NCBI GenBank assembly: GCA_021739805.1
Contig: JAIPBB010000226.1
Coordinates: 1-8,842 of the forward strand
DNA length: 8,842 nucleotides
Direction of reading: 5' to 3'
From: Saprospiraceae bacterium
GTDB taxonomy: Bacteria; Bacteroidota; Bacteroidia; Bacteroidales; JAIPBB01
Made by a program: the position numbers and the translations under genes
Notes under the pieces: model-generated
Database searches by the model: none
What the model was told of the DNA's origin: nothing
The model's input: the letters and a program-made list of their open reading frames with translations, nothing else
In this document: piece by piece, positions 1-5,729 of the stretch
Layout: the number at the start of each line of letters is the position of its first letter
Numbering within the stretch: position 1 is the stretch's first letter

Positions 1-68
1 TTGCCATCCATTATCACAGCAACATGTGAAGGTAATTTCTCTAAGATTATTTTATCTTTCAAACTCAT
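1..68 (-). CDS. uppS: Isoprenyl transferase (undecaprenyl-diphosphate synthase), N-terminal 22 codons only
   Basis: Reading leftwards from the ATG at 68, the frame starts MSLKDK and runs through EKLPSHVAVIMDG before the window ends. The block H-V-A-(V/I)-I-M-D-G is the start of the cis-prenyltransferase family; its Asp is the Mg2+/diphosphate-binding catalytic residue. The family condenses isopentenyl diphosphate onto farnesyl diphosphate to make the C55 lipid carrier for peptidoglycan and O-antigen synthesis, at the cytoplasmic face of the membrane. The gene follows the DUF6089 gene on the same strand after a 92-base gap, an order I associate with Bacteroidota. The start is supported by where the conserved block falls. 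A near-copy of the start region lies just upstream (73-90). Only about a tenth of the protein is visible, so nothing can be said about its integrity. Confidence 0.88.
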   Translation of the reverse strand, partial: MSLKDKIILEKLPSHVAVIMDG

Positions 69-90
69 TAATTTATTCTTTCAAGCTCAT
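69..90 (-). repeat. Tandem near-duplicate of the uppS start, containing a five-codon mini-ORF
   Basis: Read on the minus strand, bases 90-69 (ATGAGCTTGAAAG... form) closely copy bases 68-47 (ATGAGTTTGAAAG... form). The upstream copy reads ATG AGC TTG AAA GAA TAA, that is M-S-L-K-E-stop. The real gene starts M-S-L-K-D-K four bases after that stop. This looks like a small tandem duplication in which the outer copy became a mini-ORF through small changes. It could be translated as a leader or be a neutral relic; the sequence does not decide. Confidence 0.6.
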
Positions 91-160
91 TTATTAATTT
101 CAAATTTTAGTATTAAAATGCTTAAATATTTACAACGCATAATTAATATATTTCATCATT

Positions 161-955
161 CTATCGAGGTTGATCGAGACAATGAGCTCTATTTCCAATA
201 TCAAATTTATAAGTAATTGTTATACCGGTAAAAGAGTACCAATCTTTTGTTTTTGAATTACCTCTCTGCATTCCTACTTCATGATTACGCCCGGGATCTG
301 ATAAAAGAGAAACAGCATCATTTGGATCAATACTTGGTCCATCAAGATAATATGTAGTGCTCACATCATCAAGATAATCAGTAAATGTTTTTCGTAAGCC
401 CCATTCAATACCAAGCCCTATTTTTTTGGTAAGACTATATTTAAATCCAATACCAAAAGGAATTGCAAAAGAAACTTTAGAATATGGTTTTCTATCGTTA
501 TAAGCTTGGTTTTGTCCTTCGGTTCCCATATCTCTTAAAACTATATCACCAAGTTTAGGATTATATGTAAACATAGATGCACCCCCAAAAATATAAGGAG
601 TAAAATAACTTCTTTTGCTACCGATAAAATATGGTAAAAAATGAAATTCAAAAATAGCTGAGAAATCATTTATTGATGATTCAAATGCTAAATCTCTATC
701 TTCTACAGCATTAGTAATTGCATCATCGCCGGCAATTTTCCCACGATAATAATTAAATTTTAATGCCATTCGTGTATTCAGGTTATATCTTGCTAATACA
801 CCATAAGCTGATTTGGATTGAACAAAAGGCATCCCCGGATTAATATCACCCACATAATACGAAACTCCACCAAAAAAGCCGACTTCAATATCCTGACTTT
901 GAACGTTTCCAAATCCAAGAAACAAAACAAATAATATTATAACAATTTTTTTCAT
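161..955 (-). CDS. DUF6089 family outer-membrane beta-barrel protein
   Basis: The protein is 264 residues. Residues 1-20 form a signal peptide: a KK start, a hydrophobic core of I/V/L/F, then NVQS followed by Q21. There is no lipobox cysteine. The mature part opens with EVGFFGGVSYYVGDINPG (about 24-41), typical of DUF6089 porin-like proteins of Bacteroidota. It continues with alternating aromatic and polar strands, for example YFTPYIFGGASMFTYNP and VSFAIPFGIGFKYSLTKKIGLGIEWGLRKTF, as expected for a small barrel of about 8 strands. The function of the family is not established. It lies 72 bases downstream of nadK and 92 bases upstream of uppS on the same strand. A good promoter match precedes it (987-1016). 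The start is the first ATG, directly at the signal peptide. The C-terminus ends in polar residues (CLDQPR) rather than an aromatic residue, so the last stretch may extend beyond the barrel. Confidence 0.85.
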   Translation of the reverse strand: MKKIVIILFVLFLGFGNVQSQDIEVGFFGGVSYYVGDINPGMPFVQSKSAYGVLARYNLNTRMALKFNYYRGKIAGDDAITNAVEDRDLAFESSINDFSAIFEFHFLPYFIGSKRSYFTPYIFGGASMFTYNPKLGDIVLRDMGTEGQNQAYNDRKPYSKVSFAIPFGIGFKYSLTKKIGLGIEWGLRKTFTDYLDDVSTTYYLDGPSIDPNDAVSLLSDPGRNHEVGMQRGNSKTKDWYSFTGITITYKFDIGNRAHCLDQPR

Positions 956-986
956 GCTGATATTTTCATTATTTTATACTGACCTG

Positions 987-1016
987 CAAAAATATTACTT
1001 TTAACGAATAATACAA
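987..1016 (-). promoter_or_regulatory. Predicted Bacteroidota promoter for the DUF6089 gene
   Basis: On the minus strand there is TTG at 1016-1014, a 19-base spacer, then TATTTTTG at 994-987. This fits TTG-N17-23-TAnnTTTG, the form described for Bacteroidota primary sigma factor promoters. Transcription would start about 25 bases before the ATG at 955. It suggests DUF6089, and perhaps uppS, can be transcribed independently of nadK. In AT-rich DNA such a match can arise by chance. Confidence 0.45.
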
Positions 1017-1027
1017 TGCTTAATTTA

Positions 1028-1906
1028 TTAATTTCTAATATCTAAACCCCACTTCAATTTTTCGCGAATTGCAGAGTAAAAATCCTTGTTTTCTAATTGA
1101 ACAAGATTTACTTCAAAATCACTTTTTTCAACTTCTATTTCAATAGAGGAATCAATTTTTGCGAAACGGGAATCAAGACTAACAAAGAAGTATTTATCTC
1201 TTCCTTCTGCTTTAATCCTGATTTTGCTATTGTCACTTATAACGATAGGTCGAACCGTTAAATTGTGTGGTGCTATTGGTGTTATTACAAAGTTTTTTGA
1301 GCCGGGTGTAATAAATGGTCCACCGCAACTTAACGAATATGCAGTAGAGCCGGTTGGGGTTGAAATAATAATTCCATCTGCCCAATATGAATTTACGAAA
1401 ATGTTGTCGATATAAACATGAACCACAATTAATGAAGTAGATTCTTTTCTGCTTATCGATAATTCATTTAATCCGTAATTTAATTCTCCAAAAAGATTTT
1501 TTGGCTTTTTAATTTTTAATAGCGAACGTTTATCAATTATATATTCTCCATTATGAATATTATCTATTGCAATACAAATTTCGTCTTTCGAAATGCTGGA
1601 TAAAAACCCGAGACGACCTACATTAATTCCCATAATTGGTATTCCCGAATCGCGAACTAAAGTAAGTGTATCAAGCAAAGTTCCGTCCCCTCCTATCGAA
1701 AACAAAAAGTCAGTTTTATCTTTCAAATCATTATTATCGTTAAAAACACTTACTTCAGACTTAAATTTAATTTCGGATTTGATAATAGAATAATACGGAG
1801 CAAAGACTTTTATCCTTGCATTTATATCTTCAAGTTTATTTACAATTTGTTGAATATAAGGCTTGGTATCTTCAGAAATTGTTTTTCCAAATAATGCGAT
1901 ATCCAT
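1028..1906 (-). CDS. nadK: NAD kinase
   Basis: This ATP-dependent cytoplasmic kinase phosphorylates NAD+ to NADP+. With the start at 1906 it has 292 residues, the usual family length. The core motifs are intact: SIGGDGTLLD (GGDGT at 72-76, phosphate-binding, catalytic Asp), GINVGRLGFLSS (about 93-104), NELSISRK (about 147-154) and DGIIISTPTGSTAYSLSCGGP (about 177-197, NAD-binding). An in-frame ATG at 1960 would add 18 residues rich in N and K. I prefer 1906: MDIALFGKT matches the usual N-terminal beta-strand, and on the minus strand an AAGGAA sequence stands a few bases before that ATG. DUF6089 and uppS follow on the same strand. Upstream is the repeat-filled accessory segment instead of another close gene. 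Confidence 0.95.
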   Translation of the reverse strand: MDIALFGKTISEDTKPYIQQIVNKLEDINARIKVFAPYYSIIKSEIKFKSEVSVFNDNNDLKDKTDFLFSIGGDGTLLDTLTLVRDSGIPIMGINVGRLGFLSSISKDEICIAIDNIHNGEYIIDKRSLLKIKKPKNLFGELNYGLNELSISRKESTSLIVVHVYIDNIFVNSYWADGIIISTPTGSTAYSLSCGGPFITPGSKNFVITPIAPHNLTVRPIVISDNSKIRIKAEGRDKYFFVSLDSRFAKIDSSIEIEVEKSDFEVNLVQLENKDFYSAIREKLKWGLDIRN

Positions 1907-1991
1907 TTTATTCCTTTTTTTAAGCTGCTTATTTAACCAATTATTCCCGTTTTCAGACATCTCTGAAATTGGAAATACAAGATTACAAAAT

Positions 1992-2015
1992 AATTAGGAA
2001 AAGCCTAATTTTTTT
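1992..2015. terminator. Hairpin with T run, possible intrinsic terminator
   Basis: AATTAGG (1992-1998) pairs perfectly with CCTAATT (2004-2010) across the loop AAAAG, followed on the plus strand by T to 2015. On the minus strand the stem is followed by the weaker ATTATTTTG. No plus-strand gene ends here. If it works, it would more likely insulate nadK from read-through arriving from the accessory segment, 86 bases ahead of the nadK start, or act as a leader structure. The stem has only two G-C pairs, so it is weak. Confidence 0.35.
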
Positions 2016-2034
2016 AACAATTATTAATAAAGTG

Positions 2035-2174
2035 GATACTTGATTCTGGATTCTAGATGCTGGATACTTGATGCTTGATTTTTGATTCTAGATGCTTGAT
2101 GCTTGATTCTGGATTCTGGATTCTGGATATTTGATGCTTGATGCTGGTTTCTGAAGACTGGAGACTGAGGACTG
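2035..2174. repeat. Degenerate heptamer tandem array, 20 units (GATnCTn)
   Basis: The stretch can be cut without a gap into twenty 7-base units. Most are GATTCTG, GATTCTA, GATGCTT, GATGCTG or GATACTT; single units read GATTTTT and GATATTT. The last four drift to GTTTCTG, AAGACTG, GAGACTG and AGGACTG. Strict phase over 140 bases with substitutions but no indels points to an old slippage array that has diverged. Seven is not a multiple of three and no frame here looks coding. It lies about 130 bases upstream of nadK, between that gene and the accessory segment. Confidence 0.85.
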
Positions 2175-2285
2175 GATAAGCTTTATTACGTCCTGTTTTA
2201 ATTGCTAAGCATAATACGGTTTTTCTGAAATGTCAATTTTTTTAAATGTCTGTCCGGCTATAAACTTTTGTTAGCTTTTCTTTGT

Positions 2286-2716
2286 TTATTCTTCTAATTC
2301 GTTATCGTTTTTTTCTAATCTTCCCCCCAACTCTTTTGCATTTAATAGACTTATTACGCTCTCTCCCAATTTCTTCTCTAAATCCTTTCTTGCACTTCCT
2401 GCAACTGAACCTCCTTTTCGGGCAATTTTTATGTTTTCAAGAAGATTTTTGGGTTTTTCTTTCTTGGATAACTCTGTCGTAGATGTCTCTGCCAGCATAT
2501 TCAACACCAATTCCAAATTAGTCATATTATCCCTCAAATTTTCTTTCTTCAAATCTTTAAGATTTTTGTATTCTTTCGTTGTTAATCCTGCCCAAGCCTT
2601 TGTTATCTCATCTGTAAGAATTGCATATTCCAATCCTTTTTTTACTCCGTGCGTGTCCCCGATTGCATTTTCAGTTGACTACAATTTGTAGCCAACTCAC
2701 TTCCTTCCTTTTTTAC
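2286..2716 (-). pseudogene. Remnant of a BRO-N/prophage-antirepressor-like (or DinD-like) gene, N-terminus lost and internal deletion
   Basis: Two frames carry recognisable pieces. The frame at 2286-2678 encodes THGVKKGLEYAILTDEITKAW, then TTKEYKNLKDLKKENLRDNM, TNLELVLNMLAE and ARKGGSVAGSARKDLEKKLGE. This is the C-terminal region that, from memory, is shared by Bacteroidota BRO-N domain proteins and DinD-like proteins. It has no proper start: a TAG lies at 2681-2679, and the only candidate start is a TTG at 2633 inside the conserved block. In another frame, bases 2710-2660 read KKEGSELATNCSQLKMQS and hit TAA at 2644. From memory this segment normally precedes a central ADGK...IQSIPSPKAEPFKxWLA region of roughly 80-90 residues, absent here. 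So an internal frameshifting deletion is inferred near 2655-2660. The N-terminal BRO domain is also missing; its place is taken by the G+C-richer element ending at 2717. Such proteins are typical of prophages and mobile islands. Confidence 0.72.
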
Positions 2717-2721
2717 GTTAG

Positions 2722-2749
2722 CATCAGAAATTAATTGGTTCTTCTGATG
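2722..2749. repeat. Perfect 8-base inverted repeat at the edge of the G+C-richer segment
   Basis: CATCAGAA (2722-2729) and TTCTGATG (2742-2749) are exact reverse complements around a 12-base loop. No T run follows on either strand, so it does not look like a simple terminator. It lies immediately next to the GTTAGC at 2717-2722 that marks the junction with the BRO remnant. It may be part of an element end or just a local hairpin. Confidence 0.5.
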
Positions 2750-2894
2750 TGGGGAATGAAAGCAAACAGTTGGTGTAAGTTATTGTAGCGTATTCACGGA
2801 GTGATTTTCTGTCCGGTAGGACTTGGAAATCAAAGCAGGAAACCGCTCCCCGCAAACCAAAACACCCACGATAAAATTTACACACTGATGGCAT
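2724..2894 (-). other. G+C-richer segment with a 56-codon open frame, unknown (small gene or repeat element)
   Basis: An ATG at 2894 opens a 56-residue frame ending in TGA at 2726-2724. It starts MPSVCKFYRGCFGLRG and ends FPTSEEPINF. The ATG lies four bases after the TAA of the DUF5655 gene. The frame has no domain I recognise, no signal peptide and four cysteines. By my count 52 of 120 bases at 2761-2880 are G or C (43%), against 18 of 60 just to the right (2941-3000). The stretch therefore differs in composition from its neighbours. It could be a translationally coupled small protein. I lean towards a dispersed Bacteroidota repeat or an end of a mobile element that happens to be open, because it abuts a broken gene exactly at GCTAACG and contains an inverted repeat. 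I cannot confirm either reading. Confidence 0.4.
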
Positions 2895-2898
2895 TTCG

Positions 2899-3810
2899 TT
2901 ATTTTTTATTCTTTTTTATTGACTGTTTTACTAGACTTAAAATGTATTCTAAATCATCATCATTATTTGTCTGAATTTCATAATCGCCATTTCCCCAATG
3001 TCCTGTTGTCGAAACATCTCGGGTAATATTTTTTGAATCGTCAAGTTCTCCTTTGCTCATATTAATCCACATCTTCAATGCTTTTTTCTGGGGTAATATG
3101 TCAATTACATTTCGTCCAGCGACAAATGCAATATATTTTTTCTTAGGTTTAATTTCAAGACTGTCTAAATTTTGAATTGAACTTTTGAATTTCTCATAAA
3201 GTTCTATTATTTCTTCATTAACATTTTCCATATGTTCTTGCTCAGAATAAACTTTTATTTCTTTTGCAACATTGTCAATTGTTTGGTCAGTCTTTGAAAT
3301 TGTTTTTATGCTTTCTTGAGCACCAGCTTTTTGAATTTGCTCATAAGAAACTGTATTATTCTCATATCTTTTAACTTCCCATAATTCTATTGGCAAATCT
3401 TTAAAATTAATCGCTTCTCTTTGGTAATTTGTAAACGCTGGAGATATAAACAAAACTCTTGATTGAGACCAATCTACATCATTTCTTTTCAATGTCTTAT
3501 AAAGATTTTCGTTAAATTCTAATATGAAGTCTGCTTTATTGTTTAGCATTAATGACAAATAAGCATATCCTTGGTCAATAACACTAAAATTCTTATCGCG
3601 TTTGTATTCAATTATAACAAAAGCATTTGCTTCTCTGTCAAAAGCAAGTGTATCAATTCTAAAATTATTCAAGGCAAATTCCGTTTTAACAAAATCAAGT
3701 CCTAAAATTGTTTTTAGATTTTCTTCGGTTAAACCTTGGATTTCCTTTTCAAGTTTGAAAGGTTTTTCCTTGATGTATTCTAATTTTTTTTCAATCTTAA
3801 ATAGTGCCAT
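2899..3810 (-). CDS. DUF5655 domain protein with N-terminal nuclease-like (PD-(D/E)XK-type) region
   Basis: The protein has 303 residues, no signal peptide and no membrane segments, so it is probably cytoplasmic. The N-terminal half contains NNFRIDTLAFD (D53) and, after a turn, AFVIIEYKRD (E68, K70). This D...E-x-K layout on two strands is that of PD-(D/E)XK nucleases such as the DUF91/NucS group. It is followed by DQGYAYLSLML and then DWSQSRVLFISPAFTNYQ. About residues 190-300 match DUF5655, with KKKYIAFVAGRNVIDILPQKK, LKMWINMSKGELDD and VSTTGHWGNGDYEIQ. Proteins of this build are common as single accessory genes in Bacteroidota; their biochemical role is not established as far as I know. 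A defence or DNA-processing role is my inference. The gene is isolated: 268 bases of AT-rich DNA lie upstream and a decayed BRO gene and an odd G+C-richer stretch lie downstream. No Shine-Dalgarno is seen at the ATG. The frame is intact. Confidence 0.8.
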   Translation of the reverse strand: MALFKIEKKLEYIKEKPFKLEKEIQGLTEENLKTILGLDFVKTEFALNNFRIDTLAFDREANAFVIIEYKRDKNFSVIDQGYAYLSLMLNNKADFILEFNENLYKTLKRNDVDWSQSRVLFISPAFTNYQREAINFKDLPIELWEVKRYENNTVSYEQIQKAGAQESIKTISKTDQTIDNVAKEIKVYSEQEHMENVNEEIIELYEKFKSSIQNLDSLEIKPKKKYIAFVAGRNVIDILPQKKALKMWINMSKGELDDSKNITRDVSTTGHWGNGDYEIQTNNDDDLEYILSLVKQSIKKNKK

Positions 3811-4078
3811 TATTTTGTATTTTTATAATGAATGCCAACTCCCAATATCTACCCCCCTATTCCCAATATTTCATCTTTAAACCTAATATTATTTTTTTTA
3901 TTGCGCTTATTTTATATTGAGATATATTTTTAAAATCAAGTAATTATGGTTTTATTTTTCAAATATTCAAAATCAATTTAATATCAATAATAATAATGGT
4001 TATTGGTTTTGAAAAAACGCTGGCTGTTGAGAACAACAAACCTGAAACTAATTAAGAAGAAACTTTAAAACAAATCAT

Positions 4079-5542
4079 TTACAACGGCGCCATAAAATGA
4101 ACAAAGAAACCGCTTTCGTGCATTTTATTTATTGAATATTCTAATCTCCACACAATATCATAATATGTTACAAGATCGAGCCCAATGCCTGTTCCAAATA
4201 ATAGTTCGTTCGAAAGTGTATTATTCTCATCGTAAATTTTATCCGTAATATAGGCTAAATCGGCAAAGATATTTAGATAAACTGCAAAATGTAATGTGTT
4301 GAAATTTTTTGAAGGGATAAAACCAAATTTTTTTACCTTCTCGGGAATTAATTCAAACTTAAAATTAGTTTTTAATAATCCATAATCTTGTCCGTCTATA
4401 ACATAATATTCGTAAGAGCGAGGGAAATTTCTTCCGTAGCCTAATCCTTCCTGAGCAAAATATGGCTGGAAAGAGTCGGAAGAAAATTTTGCTGAAAACA
4501 TATATGCAAAATAAAATCTATTACAAAGCTTCCAATATTCTCTAAATGTACTTTGAACATAAAACACATTCAGTTTTTCTTTAAAAAGATTAAATCCGCT
4601 TTTGTTTAATACAAAATCAAAATAATAACCGTTTAAGGGATAAGGTTTGTAATCGCGGAAATCGCTTTTGTATTGATAATAAAAAGAAAAATAACGAACT
4701 TTCGAAAAACCGTTAATTGTATAAAAAGGATTTAGTTTTAATAAAGAATCTGAAAACTCATATTGATTATATTTAATTTCAAAAATTTGAGAGTTATGAA
4801 TATCCGGTCGGTTAATAAGTTGTAATCCAAGATATTTTTTCGTTTTCGGATAAGAATTTTCACTTTTAAAATATTGTAAAGTATCATTTATTGTTATAAC
4901 AGAAGTCTCATGATTTCGAGTTAAACCTGTAGAAATTTGAAAACCTAAAGTTTGCTTTTTATTGATATATGGAATTTGATATGAAAACTCATATTTTTCG
5001 TCATATCCCATGCTTACTAGTATTTTCAGCTTTTCCATCCTGCCTCTGAAATTATCCATAGTCAGGAAAAAACCATAGTTGGCGCGTGAAAAATCTTTTG
5101 TTTTCCACCATGAGTTGAAATTTCTTTCGGCCAACTCAAAAATGGGGAAAGGCCAAATATACCATCTCTCAATAAAATCAATCGTAACAGTAGTTTCAGA
5201 ATACTCTCCTTTTATAATAAAATCCAAATTAACGCTTACAAAATTAAATAATGAAGTATTTAATAAATTTTCGCGACTTCGAAAAAGCAGTGAATCAAAT
5301 CTATCAGTTTTCAAAGAATCATCAACACCAAACATTATCTCCCTAAAAATAATATGATTCTTAGTAACTTTATTTCCTGTAAGAATAATATCCTTAATTA
5401 CAACTGTTTTGAATTTTTTAGAAACAGAATCATCAATAAAAAACAAACTATCAGGAGAATTAAATGAGATGTTTGTAACACACTTTTCAGCAAAAGCTTC
5501 AAACGTAAATATCAGAAAAAAAAGGAAAATTATAATTCTCAT
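4079..5542 (-). CDS. Omp85/BamA-TamA family outer-membrane protein with a single POTRA-like domain
   Basis: The protein has 487 residues. Residues 1-18 (MRIIIFLFFLIFTFEAFA) are a signal peptide. Residues about 46-125 look like one POTRA domain: VVIKDIILTGNKVTKNHIIFREI at the front and ETTVTIDFIERWYIWPFPIFE at the end. The rest is a predicted barrel, with RNFNSWWKTKDFSRANYGFFL, GYGRNFPRSYEYYVIDGQDYGLLKTNFKFEL (the region of the conserved RGY-type motif, here RSYEYY) and GTGIGLDLVTYYDIVWRLEYSIN near the end. Canonical BamA is much longer, with five POTRA domains. This is therefore one of the short Omp85-like proteins frequent in Bacteroidota, whose substrates are unknown to me. The family inserts proteins into, or moves them across, the outer membrane. 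The C-terminus is FMAPL, not a terminal aromatic residue. Its start lies 187 bases from the end of the CBS gene, and the octamer array fills much of that gap. Confidence 0.82.
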   Translation of the reverse strand: MRIIIFLFFLIFTFEAFAEKCVTNISFNSPDSLFFIDDSVSKKFKTVVIKDIILTGNKVTKNHIIFREIMFGVDDSLKTDRFDSLLFRSRENLLNTSLFNFVSVNLDFIIKGEYSETTVTIDFIERWYIWPFPIFELAERNFNSWWKTKDFSRANYGFFLTMDNFRGRMEKLKILVSMGYDEKYEFSYQIPYINKKQTLGFQISTGLTRNHETSVITINDTLQYFKSENSYPKTKKYLGLQLINRPDIHNSQIFEIKYNQYEFSDSLLKLNPFYTINGFSKVRYFSFYYQYKSDFRDYKPYPLNGYYFDFVLNKSGFNLFKEKLNVFYVQSTFREYWKLCNRFYFAYMFSAKFSSDSFQPYFAQEGLGYGRNFPRSYEYYVIDGQDYGLLKTNFKFELIPEKVKKFGFIPSKNFNTLHFAVYLNIFADLAYITDKIYDENNTLSNELLFGTGIGLDLVTYYDIVWRLEYSINKMHESGFFVHFMAPL

Positions 5543-5622
5543 TTGTCAATACAATTTGTTTTAAATATAAATAATTGCTTATTAATCATCCTTAAAATCT
5601 TCAAATTACTAAATTCCCAAAT

Positions 5623-5718
5623 TTTCAAATCTTCAAATCTTCAAATCTTCAAATCTTCAAATCTTCAAATCTTCAAATTTTCAAATCTTCAAATCTTCAA
5701 ATCTTCAAATCTTCAAAT
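5623..5718. repeat. Octamer tandem array, 12 units of CTTCAAAT
   Basis: Twelve consecutive 8-base units with no gap. Ten are CTTCAAAT; units 1 (5623-5630) and 8 (5679-5686) are TTTCAAAT. A degenerate lead-in occurs at about 5598-5622. On the minus strand the unit is ATTTGAAG. The array lies 80 bases upstream of the start of the Omp85-like gene and 11 bases past the end of the CBS gene. Near-perfect units indicate recent expansion, and such arrays commonly vary in copy number by slipped-strand mispairing. The two variant units seven apart suggest that a larger block has also been copied. Confidence 0.95.
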
Positions 5719-5729
5719 CACAACCCCAC

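Larger units (their letters stand above)
1907..2285. other. Non-coding leader region between nadK and the BRO remnant
   Basis: I see no credible gene in this stretch. It contains the optional 18-codon N-terminal extension of nadK (1907-1960), a short hairpin with a T run (1992-2015), a degenerate heptamer array (2035-2174) and about 110 bases with no strong assignment. That last part carries a direct AAATGTC pair (2228-2234, 2244-2250), a weak GCTAA/TTAGC inverted pair (2204-2208, 2271-2275) and a CCGGACAGA copy on the minus strand (2257-2249) that recurs at 2816-2808. Confidence 0.6.

Noticed and set aside
1907..1960. N-terminal extension of NAD kinase from the ATG at 1960
   Set aside because: The 18 extra residues are not part of the family core, while the ATG at 1906 has an AAGGAA sequence before it and starts exactly at the first conserved strand.
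2035..2174. CRISPR array
   Set aside because: The units are 7 bases long with no spacers, and no cas genes are in view.
2204..2275. Integron attC-like site: GCTAA/TTAGC ends with a partial inner CGG/CCG stem
   Set aside because: The ends do not fit RYYYAAC/GTTRRRY, the inner stem is short with a two-base bulge, and no integrase or cassette array is visible. Chance pairing in AT-rich DNA is as likely.
2286..2633. A complete 115-residue gene starting at the TTG at 2633
   Set aside because: The TTG falls inside a conserved block that continues upstream (THGVKKG) to an in-frame stop, so this is the tail of a broken gene rather than a small intact one.
3840..3869. Direct repeat TCCCAATAT (3840-3848 and 3861-3869) upstream of the DUF5655 gene
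   Set aside because: Two copies only, in simple sequence with a C run; no further support for an operator.
4025..4038. TGTTG-AGAA-CAACA hairpin after the Omp85-like gene as a terminator
   Set aside because: Five-base stem with no T run on the minus strand where it would be needed.
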